Assembly: GCA_963457665.1 (NCBI GenBank)
Contig: OY735211.1
Coordinates: 40,693,287 to 40,757,286 of the forward strand
DNA from: Thysanoteuthis rhombus
Lineage: Eukaryota; Mollusca; Cephalopoda; Oegopsida; Thysanoteuthidae
Reading direction: 5' to 3'
DNA length: 64,000 nt
Made by a program: the position numbers and the translations under genes. Shown piece by piece: positions 11,275-22,771 of this stretch; position 1 is the stretch's first letter, and each line of letters starts with the position of its first letter. Under the pieces are notes generated by a model. It ran no database searches. It saw only the letters and a program-made list of their open reading frames with translations, and was not told where the DNA came from.

Positions 11275-11460
11275 TTGGTTTTAAAGGCATTAACGGAAAC
11301 CTATTCCCTATATGCGCCACGAAATATGCAAATCGGAAAAGCCCCAGGAGCAGTTGGTATAGTAATAGACCTTTTAAAAGATTCAGGCGAGGTCTTCTCA
11401 AAGGATGAGCGCAACTATTCACACAGTATTCAAGGGAAATTCATAAGCCATAAATATAGG
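11275..11460 (+). pseudogene. RTE-type reverse transcriptase fragment (N-terminal part of RT domain)
   Basis: The plus strand reads NMQIGKAPGAVGIVIDLLKD and then SGEVFSKDE from ~11322 to ~11409. This matches the N-terminal part of RTE-type reverse transcriptases, whose consensus style is NMK-GKAPG-D-I-IDLLK-AGE. A preceding KALTE block also fits. The catalytic FADD box and everything downstream are missing. It belongs to the subfamily with the IDLLKD-GE signature, perhaps the same one as the 105-602 fragment rather than the dominant family. Confidence 0.7.
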
Positions 11461-11714
11461 TTGCTCATGAACTTATGGAGAGAAGTATCTGTCAGCGTTT
11501 AAATATTTGTTTTCCAGTTCTTGTTCGACACAGACAAAATTCATTTTTTGATAAGGTAGTCCCCGGCGATGAAAAATTGATGTATTGTGAGAATCATAAG
11601 TGATAAAAAAAAAATGGAGCTAGATCTAGAACAATCTTCAGCATTTTAACATAAACGGAATCTTACTCTCTGTAGGAAATTCTTCACGACGAATTGCTGG
11701 AATCATGATCGATT

Positions 11715-12330
11715 GATTTCTCCCTTCTTTCTTTCTTTCTCTCATCACTGACTATTTTAGGCCTTTCTTTCCTTCTTTCTTTCTTTCTTTTTCTTTTTTT
11801 CACTTGTAGATGTTTCCCTTAAGTCTTTCTTTTAATTTATGCCCATCTCAAGACTTTTTATTTATCCTTTCTTTTTTTCTTTCTTTCTTCCGTTGTTGTC
11901 TATCTTAAGCATTTCTTTCTTTCTTATCTCTTTATTTGATGTTTACCTTATCTATTTATTTATTTCTCTCTTTCGTTGATGTCTATCTCTCTTACTTCCC
12001 TTCTTTCTTTCTTTCGTTGATGTCTATCTCTCTTACTTCCCTTCTTTCTTTCTTTCGTTGATGTATATCTTGATTCTTTCTTTCATTTTTTTCTCGGTCT
12101 TTCTTTCTTTCTTTGATTCCTGTCTTCATTCTTCCTTTCTGTCTTTCTTGCTTGCGCTATTCCTCTCCTCAAATCTCCCTACCTTCGCATACTGAATTTT
12201 ATTTTTCCGCCCTATCTTCTTTTACCTTCCTTCTAATTCTTTCTTTATTTTTTCCACCCTAACCTTCATTCTTATTTGTATCCCCCGCCACCTTCCTTTT
12301 TGACCTGTTTGCCTCTCGCAGATTTTTTAT
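11715..12330. repeat. Pyrimidine-rich (CTTT)n region with a tandem duplication
   Basis: The plus strand is dominated by ctttctttc. Around 11974-12060 a unit of ~42 bp beginning cgttgatgtctatctctc is present twice in direct tandem and then decays. There is no coding content. Confidence 0.8.
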
Positions 12331-12666
12331 TCCATTTTCTCTCGAAACTTTTTTGAAAAATAAATAGCTGAAATAGATTTTAGCTTAACTTAACCGAATT
12401 ATAATTTTCTAGGTTATGATCGAATATTTGCTTTCTTCCAGAATTTATTGAGTGATTTTTTTCCGTCCATTTTGATTTCCATTGAGATTATATGTTCACT
12501 GTGGTGGTTGCTGTTTCAAGTCCCTGAGTACAGAATCGATTTCGCTTTTTTCACACATCACACTTTATTTTTTGTTGCTGAAAAATATCGCGAAAATAAT
12601 TCAATTATTTAACCGTTTCAAAACAAAAAAATATGAATTCACGAATTCCCAATGGGTCTATTGCGG
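12331..12666. other. No recognised gene
   Basis: AT-rich spacer with no open frame of interest. Confidence 0.4.
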
Positions 12667-12668
12667 AC

Positions 12669-12700
<32 letters not shown>

Positions 12701-12724
12701 TCCAGTCTATCTATATCTATCTAT

Positions 12725-12758
<34 letters not shown>

Positions 12759-12912
12759 GCACACGTGTTTCATAGTCTAACGGTATATGTTTATGAATGC
12801 TTATATATTTACACACGCACGAAAGGAAAATGCAACGAAGTTCTTATTACTCGAATACACGTCTTTTCACACACACATACACACACACGTTTGCACATGC
12901 ACACACATATAT
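12667..12912. repeat. (CTAT)n and (CA)n microsatellites
   Basis: Tetranucleotide ctat repeats (12667-12724) pass into acacac (12727-12757); shorter acac runs follow near 12871-12905. The open frames full of YLSI and HTHT here are artefacts. Confidence 0.95.
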
Positions 12913-13740
12913 ATCTGTTCATTATCATATCGTATCTCATCCACTAAGAATGTAGAATGAAAAGACAGAGAGAGAAAGAGAGTTCAAATAATGGACAAGG
13001 TTTTCTCATTTCAAGTCGTTTGGATCGAACAAAGGACGAGATCTTCATATCTCGAATCGTCTTACCATATCCAACAATGTGATCGTATCACCCTATCCCA
13101 CGCACTCAAATCGGAAGTCAGGGACAAACAAAAAGCTATAATTTATAGTCAGTTAGTATCGATCACAGGTGAGCAGACATTTATCGAAGAGATTCAAGAT
13201 ACAGTTCGATTTGTCAACATATTCGTATACTTATTAAATGTCTAATATTTACGAGGAATATCTGTGATCAACCTGCTTCTGATTCCATAAGTTTGGACTC
13301 GTATCGTAAAGCTAAAATTTCTAATCCTAATTTTAAAGGAGACTTAGCCCCACTATTTTCTAACCTTCAAACGAGCAATATATTAATTCATTTAAAAATT
13401 TGCAGTTCAATATGTGTATTTATTTAGTTCTTTTTTCCTTTAGAGTTGACTTTGCTTTCGTAGAGTGACAATATTACCTCGCCGAAATCCGATGTCATAC
13501 ACGCAAAACCATCACATTCATAAAAATAGATGACAAGTCCAACAACAACAAAAATGGCAGTGTTAGATTTCTTCGATACGACAAATAGAAAATAATTTAT
13601 CTTATTTCATCAAACATGCGATAACAAATAAATTATCTCGTATCTATACCTAGATAAGGAAACTGAGAGATTTAAGAAGAAGATGTTTAATTTTGGAAAT
13701 GTGTTGTTTGTAGTAATTTTTTTGTTTCAACAAAAAAAAA
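12913..13740. other. No recognised gene
   Basis: An 84-codon open frame at 12991-13245 has balanced composition but no known motif; I do not support it as a gene. Confidence 0.4.
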
Positions 13741-14441
13741 GTCAGCCTACACATGAACTTCGATAAAACAGAAACAAAAATGTGCAACAATCATATTGAG
13801 AATAAGAACATAACTGACAAGATCGAAGATGCAAAACTCGGCAAGGTAGACCACTACATCTACTTAGGACAACAAATCTCCATGAGATCCTCAAAAGAGG
13901 ATGAAATCAAGCAAAGAATCACCCTAAGATGGCAAGCCTACGGCAGAGCAAGCCCAACTTTCAAAAACCAGACGATCCCAATAATCCCCAAAAGAATAAT
14001 ATACAACCGATGCATTCTACCGATAGTCACTTATGGAGCTGAAACATGGAACCTTACCAAGAAACTGACCTGCAAACTGAGAAGCATGCAAAGCGCGCAT
14101 GACAGAATCATGCTCAACTTTACATGGAGAGATCACAAGACAACATCAGTATATAAGGAAGAAAACAGGAGTCCGAGACATCATAGAATCTATTAGAAAA
14201 CTTAAATGGCAATGGGCAGGCCATGTTGCAAGAATGGAAGACAACCAATGGGCATCACGACTCACAACATGGATCCCTAGAGATCACATGAGAAACTGAG
14301 GCCGACAGAATACAAGATGGAGAGATGAAGTAGGCAGATTCAGAAAATGCTGGCCCCGTGACGCCCATGATAGAGGATTATCGTGAATCTTTCGGGAAGG
14401 TCTATGTTCAACGACGAACAATAAAAGACTGACGATGATGA
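13741..14441 (+). mobile_element. RTE-like retrotransposon, 3' third (subfamily A)
   Basis: This is one of the longer copies and keeps a 147-codon frame (13753-14196). It begins just after the FADD box at HMNFDKTETKMCNNH, then DHYIYLGQQIS, then TLRWQAYGRAS, the CILPIVTYGAETWNLTKK segment and FTWRDHKTT. A frameshift near 14160 moves the rest to another frame: GVRDIIESIRKLKWQWAGH, VARMEDNQW, TTWIPRDHMRN. It ends aaaagactgacgatgatga. The catalytic RT core and the endonuclease are absent through 5' truncation. Confidence 0.92.
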
Positions 14442-14598
14442 ATCTCCAATTGACCTGGAGTTGTAATGGGATATGAAATTTTGGAATAATAATGGAGGGA
14501 GAAATGAATTTTATTTTGTTTACCTTATAGATTTCGATGAACAAGGGATTTTGACCCTAGTGCAGCCAACTTTGTATGTATGGAATTATTTAAGTAAA

Positions 14599-14599
<1 letters not shown>

Positions 14600-14655
<56 letters not shown>
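14600..14655. repeat. (TA)n microsatellite
   Basis: About 27 TA units, followed by a short gagagaga run at 14677. Confidence 0.95.
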
Positions 14656-14657
<2 letters not shown>

Positions 14658-15066
14658 GTGTGAGTATAGGAAAGGAAGAGAGAGAGAGTTATTGTCTGGG
14701 TTTATCATCCCTTATCTATTTTGTCACTTTGTCTGTTCCACATCTATATGCTCATGCAGGTAGCAATGTAATTACATCCAGAGAAATATAAGTAGATGAG
14801 TTTTACATTTATTGCTACACACGAAATATTGGACTCACAAAATTCAGCGCGTCAACAAATCGATACGCAGGATCTTGAATCGGTTGTTGATTTGATATCG
14901 ATCATCTTCATAAATTCATGCCATAACTTATTTAGTAGAAACGATGGAATCACAAAACATCGGAAAGCAGGCAAGGGAATCAATACGAATTCAGCTTGTA
15001 AAGGAGCCAGTACGAATCTAAATGGAACTTTCATATGAATTTTATCGTCGCCTATATTAGTCGAAA
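14656..15066. other. No recognised gene
   Basis: Two short opposed open frames (14796-15038 and 14852-15034) show no motif. Confidence 0.4.
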
Positions 15067-15146
15067 TACAGTAGAACCTCTCTAATCCGGAATCCTTTAG
15101 ACTTCACAAGCGTCGGTTTTTGAAGAATTCCGGATTTAGAGGTTTG
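15067..15146. mobile_element. Pogo/Tigger-like terminus (TA then CAGTAGAACCTC)
   Basis: TA at 15067 is followed by CAGTAGAACCTCTCTAATCC, the style of inverted-repeat end found in pogo/Tigger-like elements (CAGTnnAACCTCnnTAATCCGG). The complementary sequence, ttccggatttagaggtttg, occurs only ~55 bp later (15128-15147), so this stretch could fold back on itself. I did not find a convincing far end, so the size of the element is unknown. Confidence 0.5.
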
Positions 15147-15418
15147 ATCAGGATTTATTGGATATTTCTATTACCCGATTGAAAGAGATTGAAACATTAT
15201 CAGCATTACAAGCACGTGGTTATATTCTATATTTATTTGTGAAATTTCGGATGAGAAATATTATCAAATGAAAAAGAACGCAACAATGGTATTACTGGAA
15301 TAGGGGAAAAAGGTGATATTTGATTACTGAAAAGTGAAAATTGGTATTGAAATTACATAGCTCAAAAATTGCCAAACCATTTCCGGATTTTCGAGATCCG
15401 TATTTGTATGCGCTGATT

Positions 15419-15618
15419 GGGCATGATATTTACGATGTATTGTGTTTTTCTCTTAATCGGGCATGATATTTACGATGTATTGTGTTTTCCTCCTAATCGG
15501 GCATGATATTTACGATGTATTGTGTTTTTCTCCCAATCGGGCATGATATTTACGATGTATTGTGTTTTTCTCCTAATCGGGCATGATATTTGCGGTGTAC
15601 TGGGTTTTTCTCCTTCAC
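15419..15618. repeat. Tandem repeat, 40-bp unit, 5 copies
   Basis: The unit starts GGGCATGATATTTACGATGT and ends gtgtttttctcctaatc. Copies start at 15419, 15459, 15499, 15539 and 15579. The first four differ only in the tcttaatc/tcctaatc/tcccaatc end; the fifth has several changes (tgcggtgtactggg). A half-related sequence lies just upstream. Confidence 0.95.
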
Positions 15619-16203
15619 AGTAGCAGCTGTTTTCCCTCCGTCACTTCAAAGTAAAAATAATTTCGGAATGTCTTCAGGGCACGCAAGCGCTTCCTTGAGT
15701 TTTCCAATAGTATTTTTATTTTCTATATATATTTGTGCATTTTGTGTTTGTTGGTTATCTTCTGTTATCTTGATTTCCTTGCTATCAACCTCAAATAATC
15801 AACCCGATCGCGAAGCATCGTTCAGAGAGAAATATACTGCTCAGAATGTTGCTAATCACTTCTGACCCATTGGATTAATCACAGCAATTTCTCTATTAAG
15901 AGTATAAATCTTTTTTTTGCGTTTGAGTCACATTTTTACTTTTCGTATAATAAAAAAGTATAATATGCTGAAATATTTTGCTTATTTTCTTCAATGTTAG
16001 CAAGAGAACACCAATCTTGACTATAGTCGCAATACTATCAGAAGCGATCTTTTGAGATTAATTTAAGACTAAACTATCCTATTGTAAAACGACAGCTTAG
16101 TACAGCAATAATACTAAGTGTTGGGCACCCTGTTTGAATTTGTAATGCATTCGATTCTCATTACAGAAGTGGAATTCTTGATAAACGAGGTCAAGTTCTT
16201 TTC
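15619..16203. other. No recognised gene
   Basis: A 91-codon plus-strand open frame (15590-15865) with a hydrophobic stretch starts inside the last 40-bp repeat and matches nothing I know. Confidence 0.4.
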
Positions 16204-16567
16204 ATGCAACGTGCACACGAAAGAATAATGCTGGGCCTCACATGGAGAAACAACAAAACAGCACAGTACATCTGAGAAAAAACAAGAGTTAGGGACATCA
16301 TAGAATCCATTAAAAATCTCGAATGGTGGTGGGCTGGGCACGTTGCAAGAATGGCAGACAATCGATGGAGACCACGACTCACAACATGGATCCCCCGAGA
16401 CCACATGCGAAACCGAGGCCGGCAAAATGTTAGATGGAGAGACGAGCTAGACAAGTTCAGGATGTACTGGCTCCGTGACGCCCATGATAGGGAAGTGTGA
16501 CAAATCCTGGGGAAGGTCTATGTCCAACGACGGACACTAAAAGACTGATGATGATGATGATGATGAC
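16204..16567 (+). mobile_element. RTE-like retrotransposon 3' end (subfamily B)
   Basis: It starts at atgcaacgtgcacacgaaag and reads ERIMLGLTWR, then a stop, TRVRDIIESIKNLEWWWAGH, VARMADNRW and DELDKFRMYWLRDAHDREV. It ends in (TGATGA)n. Its 5' breakpoint lies very close to that of the copy at 38815, so both have nearly the same length of ~360 bp. Confidence 0.92.
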
Positions 16568-16759
16568 TTTGCTATACTATATACCCAGTGGCTATTGAAC
16601 TTTACTCACTACGGAGTCAAGCTTACTTACCACTGTTCCACGACGAGACATACAAAACCACAAAGATAGATCTGACTACTCAGCTATATTGATCTACGAA
16701 AGAGATGGATATATGATCCAAGAGAATGATTATAAATTGCGTTATGTTATATTGAAACA

Positions 16760-16931
16760 CTTATTTGGAATGGTCATCCTTATTACACAGTGAATGCATC
16801 ATTTGACCGAGACAAGGTAAATAGAATAAACAATTAAAGATATTGGGCTGCTGCAGGAATTGAACCTGTGACCGATTGGGTAGCTGCTTCAACGTAGCGT
16901 TGCTCTTATCATTGACCTAAATAGCCACCGG
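16760..16931 (-). mobile_element. tRNA-derived SINE, family 2, copy 1
   Basis: On the minus strand 16931-16844 is a clear tRNA-like head: ggtggctatttaggtcaatg (A box region), a B box AGGTTCAATTCCTGC and the acceptor-side end cagcagccca. The body that follows (taattgtttattctatttac, ttgtctcggtc) is similar to the body after the head at 25517-25600. No poly-A or TA tail is clear at its 3' end near 16760. Confidence 0.8.
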
Positions 16932-18615
16932 TAATGCAAAGGCACAAATGACTGTTTCAACTCCAATTTTCATTTCGCATATCCGCGGTCTCCAAGGCTA
17001 GTTAATTAGATGATTAATTGACCGGATCAGGCAAAAATATTGCTTGCTTATTTCTGGGAATATTGTGAAAATACACTTAATTATCAGGTGGGGTCGTAAC
17101 AGAAGTTCTGAGGTCAGCTTTGATCTAGCGCTATTCAATGTAATTTTGATCTCCTGCTACCACAGAGGGCGTCAGGTATTAGCTGGCTTGTGATAAATAC
17201 GAACGATTGTAATAGACAGATATAGCGTGTTAAACAAGTTCTGAACAACGTAGCAAGTAGAGAAAAATAACCAGTTACTGGCTACCATACATAAATAGTG
17301 GTAAGGTCTGTGATAAAGAAATAGATAATCAATTCTTTTAAAAATGTGTATCTGAAAATTTGTAATACCTCATATTTATCGATAAATATAACACCATACT
17401 TTCTGATAATAAAATTTCGTTATCTTCGCAGTAGCCATAACATTAATACTTTTTAAAAAGACCATAATGAAAACAATCCTGGCAGATATTGTTTTTACAC
17501 CAAACGTGCACACTGCACTAATTGAAAAAAAAAAAAACTTTCTAAACAGAAAATGTTTTATTTTTTTGACATTTGTTTTTTTCGAATGCAGAGTCGATTT
17601 TTAATAAAATGTAGCTAGATTGTATGAAATTTCAACGGATTTAGTTTCTCCTGGGTATTATCTTCATACAAATGTAATATTGATAAGGTGACTAGGATAG
17701 TTCATTGAGTTTTTTAAAAATTAAAAAGGGGGAACAGCTTGAAAAAATATTCCCATAAGATTTTCTCACAAGACACCCTTCTCATAGGAAAATGCATTCT
17801 AAATAGAACATATCCCTACATTTTTTATTGAAATCATCCCGCTAACATACTTTGGGTTGAATTTTGAAATGTGTGTGAAAGTCGGGTTCAAATTTCTACA
17901 AGTACATCGGGTTACAATTGTGAACAAGTTTCCAAATTTTAAAAGTAAATTACAATTTTACGTATTTGAATGGAAGTACGACAGAAATTTAATGATTAAA
18001 GGTAGAGCAACTAACTCCTATTCATTTCTTTTATTCATTTACATCTGCTCATCATAAATCAATTATCTCCCTTGATATCCGTTGATAATATGCCATTCAT
18101 GATAATGCTATTTTAGAGTAGCATATCTCTTAAGAAGAAATTAAATAAGTTATTTTGCTGCATCTAAGACGTGAGAAAAACCTTGTTTTATGAAATAGAA
18201 ATAATTATTTTGCCTCAGTTCTACCAAACAAACAAATTGATGCAATTTTCAATGATTATTGACGACTTGTAAATTCAATTACTTACATAAATTACTTTTT
18301 TGCGGGCGCATCCATGTACTTTTGAGAAAATGCAGCACGTGTCAATAGAAATGACCATTCTGAACTATGAAACGTGACTGCAGCAGCTAATTATTGAAGA
18401 GTGGAGGTCAAGGGAGATAATTGATTTGTACCAAACAGCGGGTCACATCATGCAATTTCGAAGTTGCATGCTTCTCGACAATCTTCAAATTATTAAAGGT
18501 TTTTAATTTTATTACCATCCGGCTTTGCACTCTAACGAAAAAAATCAATGACCATGCAGTCAATGACTTGTATGCCTTGAATGCTATACTCAACTGATTG
18601 AAATATATATATATA
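16932..18615. other. No recognised gene; AT-rich
   Basis: No exon, RNA gene or named repeat was found. The longest open frames (17857-18057 plus, 18408-18620 minus) are under 75 codons and show no motif. Confidence 0.4.
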
Positions 18616-18908
18616 GTCATCCACAGACAGCTGTTTCGATGTACTACATCTCTTCAGTGTGGCTATAGACTTTATCCCATCCAGTACCGCCAGGCAGAAT
18701 TGAAACCCTCACATCGGAGCAGAAGGCCGATATCCTACCTCTGGACTACGGAACTGGGTAGCCAATAAGGCCGAATTTAAGCGATATATTTATTTACGCA
18801 GAAACTCCTCATCTACCAGAATGCTCTATTCCTATGGAAGAGCATTGCATAAACTTACAATGGATGAGTTACCTCACTTAAAGAGTGCTCAACCCTGAAT
18901 AGAGGAGC

Positions 18909-18910
<2 letters not shown>
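18616..18910 (-). mobile_element. tRNA-containing SINE, family 1, copy B
   Basis: This copy is nearly collinear with copy A. Read on the minus strand it has the A-box region ccgtagtccagaggtagg (complement of 18735-18752) and the B box GGGTTTCAATTCT (complement of 18697-18709). The anticodon-side sequence gatatcggccttctgctccg lies between them. It is flanked by TA repeats on both sides (18605-18615 and 18911-18962). Confidence 0.8.
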
Positions 18911-18946
<36 letters not shown>

Positions 18947-18962
18947 CATATTATATATATAC
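18911..18962. repeat. (TA)n microsatellite
   Basis: TA units with a tatatcata interruption. Confidence 0.95.
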
Positions 18963-19493
18963 TGAATATTTGCTTTTTCATTAATATTCAATTATCTATA
19001 TATAATCATCTTCCATGCTATTTCTTGTTTGATATGGCAGTATTTGCTGCGGCTGTCCTTTCTTCTTTTCTTTCCGTTATATTCATTATTGATACTCTTT
19101 ATTGTGACCAAACAAAACAACGATCGAATTTGTACGATCGATTTTCCTCGCAAGAACTATTTGATCGATACGCGCTGATTTTTCACTTATTTATTCACTT
19201 ATTTATTTCTCTATTTTGACCTCTTTCGCCTCAGTGATTAAAAAAAAACGCATTAGCGGAAACTATTGGGGGCGTTGCTACTGGAATCATGGGGAAAGTC
19301 TCGCTTCAGTGGGCGCCTGTCAAAGAGCAATGGTTTCCCGGGTTGTGTCAATAAACCAATGCTAACGTGATTACCCGGATTCCCTTTCGGGGTTCCACTG
19401 TGATATGTGGCCATGGGTCAAACTAAGATCCACCACACGGAAATGAATAGCCAACAGCTTGCCTTGCTGTTATGCCAAATTAAATCAAGTTGA
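18963..19493. other. No recognised gene; GC-richer block at 19255-19480
   Basis: The block from ~19255 to 19480 (gggcgttgctactgg, tttcccgggttgtg, cggggttccactgtg) is visibly GC-richer than its surroundings and has no open frame. It may be an old repeat, but I could not find a second copy in the window. Confidence 0.4.
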
Positions 19494-19957
19494 AAGAAAA
19501 CAGGTGTCAGGGACATCATAGAATCTATTAAAAAAACTTAAATGACAATGGGCAGGCCATGTTGCAAGAATGACAGACAACCAATGGACATCACGACTCA
19601 TAACATGGGACCCCAGAGATCACATAAGCAACCGAGGCCGACAGAATACAAAATGGAGAGATGAAGTTATCCGGGAAAAGACAAGAGTCAGGGACATCAT
19701 AGAATCCATTAAAAATCTCAAATTGCAGTGGGCTGGTCATGTTGCAAGAATAGCGGACAGCTGATGGACAACGTGACTCATGACATAGATCCCCGGAAAT
19801 CACATGCGGAATCGAGGCCGGTAGAATATAGGATGGGGAAACGAGCTAGACAAATTCAGAAAATACTGGCTCTGCAGCGCCCATGATAGAAAGTTGTAGC
19901 GAATCCCGGGGAAGGTCTATGTCAAACGACGGACATTAAAAGACTGATGATGATGAA
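19494..19957 (+). mobile_element. Chimeric RTE-like copy: subfamily A piece joined to subfamily B piece
   Basis: The first part (19494-19674) runs from GVRDIIES to the GRQNTKWRDE region and resembles the copy at 13741 (gaatctatta, ggcaggccatg, gacaaccaatgg). At gagatgaagt/tatccggga, near 19674, the sequence jumps back to REKTRVRDIIES and runs again to the (TGATGA) tail. The second part resembles the copies at 38815 and 46236 (aaaaatctcaa, gtgggctggtcatg). The same protein segment is therefore present twice in direct order. Confidence 0.85.
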
Positions 19958-21120
19958 TGTCTGTTTACTAGGGGCCTGTTTCAGAGCGAGCTTGTCTTAT
20001 AGACTAACTAGTCTTTCTTGTGAGTTTTATCATCCTACACGCTTCACTATTGTAGTCCATTATCGGACTAATTAGGCTCATCAGTTATCTTTTGATTTCT
20101 CTACATTTTCTATTGGAAACCGTCAAACTATGAGTTTCTTCGGTTTTTGAGTGAGTCTGACTGGCTGGCTATCTATCTATGTATATGTTGCGCGTACAGG
20201 CAGTACCAATGGAGATACAGGGCAGGAAATTTAAACATTTACTTATTATGTCTAAAGAAACTTTTTTTTAACATTCCGCCCGAGAAAAAAGTTTTTTTTT
20301 TTATAAATGATCTCAATTTTCGATACAAGCCAATTCTAAATCGGGTTTTGCTTGTTTTCTGGGTTTTTTTTTTTTTTTGTAAAGATTCGGACTTTTAATT
20401 GATCACCACCAACAAAAAGTGTCAATCATATTCAATGTATTTAACTCCATTATTTCTTTCACATTATCCATTAATGATGTTCTTTGTCTTCTCCTTTCAC
20501 TATTCCCTTGCAAAATAAGTTTCTCTTATTCTGATGACATCGCCCAGAAATTCAAGCTCTCTCTTATTTAATGTTCTCAAAAATGATCTTTTTGAGTGGG
20601 TGCGTTGGAGTGCTGTCTCATTTGTTATCTTATCTCCGGTATAAGATTCTCAGCATTCTTCTTTGAAACCACATATCTATTGTTTATGAGAGTTCTGGCG
20701 TTATATTCAATGGTTCCAAAACACACAGATATAGATTTAATTAATAAATGTTGTACCTGATATGACAGAAACACTTAAGATTTATTCATCAAATATTTGC
20801 CCAAGAGTCAATAGAAACCATATCTTCTTGGCTAAAATTGGCAACAGACAACGAACAGATTGACAACAAAAGAACATTTTATGATTAGATTTGATAATTT
20901 ATCGAATTTCAAGTCTATTATATTATTCTGTTTTACTTCTCATTGCACTAGAGACGTAGTTCCGTTCGCCCTGTCTTTTGAAGTTTAATAACTAGAAAGG
21001 TAATGAAGATAGAAAAATAGGGTTTTCACCAATCGATTTCAAGATTCATTAGGTATGCCCTCGGTAGTTTGTAATCGTTGGGAAATTATGTTCTTCTCTG
21101 AAGCAAGTCACTTTTGTTGA
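19958..21120. other. No recognised gene; AT-rich
   Basis: Poly-T runs at 20265-20300 and 20362-20381 generate low-complexity open frames. I see no exon or RNA gene. Confidence 0.4.
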
Positions 21121-21197
21121 TCCTTGCTTATACAGATGTAAAATACGGCAGCTAAGCAACAAATAGACGAAGTTATTTTACATTCGTATAAGCAGGA
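21121..21197. other. 77-nt hairpin with ~24-nt arms
   Basis: The left arm tccttgcttatac followed by agatgtaaaata (21121-21145) pairs with the right arm tattttacatt followed by cgtataagcagga (21174-21197), with one bulge and one or two mismatches around a 28-nt loop. The size and the imperfect stem resemble a microRNA precursor or the fold of a very small inverted-repeat element. Neither is proven. Confidence 0.6.
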
Positions 21198-22281
21198 ATT
21201 ACATCATTTTTAGTATATCTCGGGAACGGATTAAGATGATCTGAAGATGTTTTCGCTAAACAAGCCCAAATAGTTTTGACCCAACCTGGTCCGTATTTCT
21301 CAGGAATATTTTTAATATATTTTCACCAAACGATAGTGTACCAAAGAAATAAGCAAAGGCGATTTTTGCAAGTGTTTATTAAGTACTAGAAGTTAATTGT
21401 TTACAAATGAAAAAATCTCGTTTACATTCATTGTGTGAGCAGAAAGCATTATTTCCTCACTTTAAGGGATGATTTCTTATTAGTACATTGAGTTCTTTTG
21501 TGACGATTGATTTCAATTTTTCCATCAGAACCAAGTCTGCAAAATGTACAGAGCAAGTAGTAGTCTCAATTATAGTTGCATTCTAACTATTGCACCCAGA
21601 CAGTTTTAAAATTATGATTTTGTACATCTAAGAAAGTCACATTATAAGCGGTTAGCACTGAATGAGCAACATGTTCAGAAGAACAATAATTTCTTTGAGT
21701 AATAAAAATTAAAATTCCTGTTTCTAGCAGCCTAATTAATTCTAAAATCTTCTTATGAATCGCATATATAGTGACTGTTTCTTTTATCTAATTCCCATCA
21801 CAACTAAAACATTTTGACATGATTTGTAATGAAGATGAAATCTTGGCGTTTTCTCACCATTTATCGATGGGCTGCCATCATGTTTAAAGTATCAATTAAT
21901 TCGAGCCAGAAGAGAATTTGCTACTGATGCAAAGGCATTATCTATAAGATATTTTAACATCACGAGAAGTGATTAAAAACGCATCGATCATAAAAATTTT
22001 CTGAGATCAACAATTGAGAAGTGGAGATTCTTTATGATTAAAAGTTAGAACAAAATTTAAAGAAAAATATAAATATTTATAAGTGTGTCTCTTATCTATT
22101 CTTGCATAATCCCAAGATATTAATTAATTGCCAGGGGAATTTGAAATTCTGGCAGATCATCTAATTAAGGCCAGATGTCAAAATCTAGACATCGTGAACA
22201 GAGAAAAAAATCTTTTGGTAGACCACACGTTGAAAGTGAGAGAAAGTAAAAAATTGGGTAAATACCCAGACCATTGGTATT

Positions 22282-22282
<1 letters not shown>
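21198..22282. other. No recognised gene; AT-rich
   Basis: I see no open frame above 70 codons with any motif and no named repeat. Confidence 0.4.
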
Positions 22283-22328
<46 letters not shown>

Positions 22329-22771
22329 GTCTTTGGGCGTCCGTCGTTGGACAAAGACCTTCCCTAGGATTCGCCACACTTCTCTATCATGGGCGTCGCA
22401 GCTCGTTTAGCTCGTCCCTCCATCTAATATTCTACCGAACTCAATTGCACATGTGATCTCGGGGGATCCATGTCGTGAGTCGCGATGTCCATCGGTTGTC
22501 TGCCATTCTTGCAACATGACCAGCCAACTGCCACTTGAGTTTTTCTAATGGATTCTATGATGTCCCTGACTCTTGTCTTTTCCCAGATGTACTGTGCTGT
22601 CTTGTGGTCTCTCCATGTGAGGCCCAACATAATTCTTTCATGCGCACGTTGCATCGTTCTCAATTAGCAGATCCTTCTCTTGGTTAGGTTCTATGTTTCA
22701 GCTCCATAAGTGACTATTGAGAGGATGCATTGGTTTTACACCCTTCTTTTTAGGATTAATGGGATCTTTTT
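22283..22771 (-). mobile_element. RTE-like retrotransposon 3' end (subfamily B)
   Basis: It starts with ~14 units of TCA (the complement of the tail), then the terminal codons cagtctttgggcgtccgtcg. Reading on the minus strand it extends back through TRVRDIIESIRK, MLGLTWRDHKTAQYI and QRAHERIM to the IPLILK region at ~22760. Frameshifts near 22540 and 22660 break the frame. Confidence 0.92.

Noticed and set aside
22283-22324. TCA/ATC repeats considered as an independent microsatellite or CRISPR-like array
   Set aside because: They are the complement of the (TGA)n tail of an RTE copy. There are no spacers or repeat-spacer periodicity anywhere in the window.
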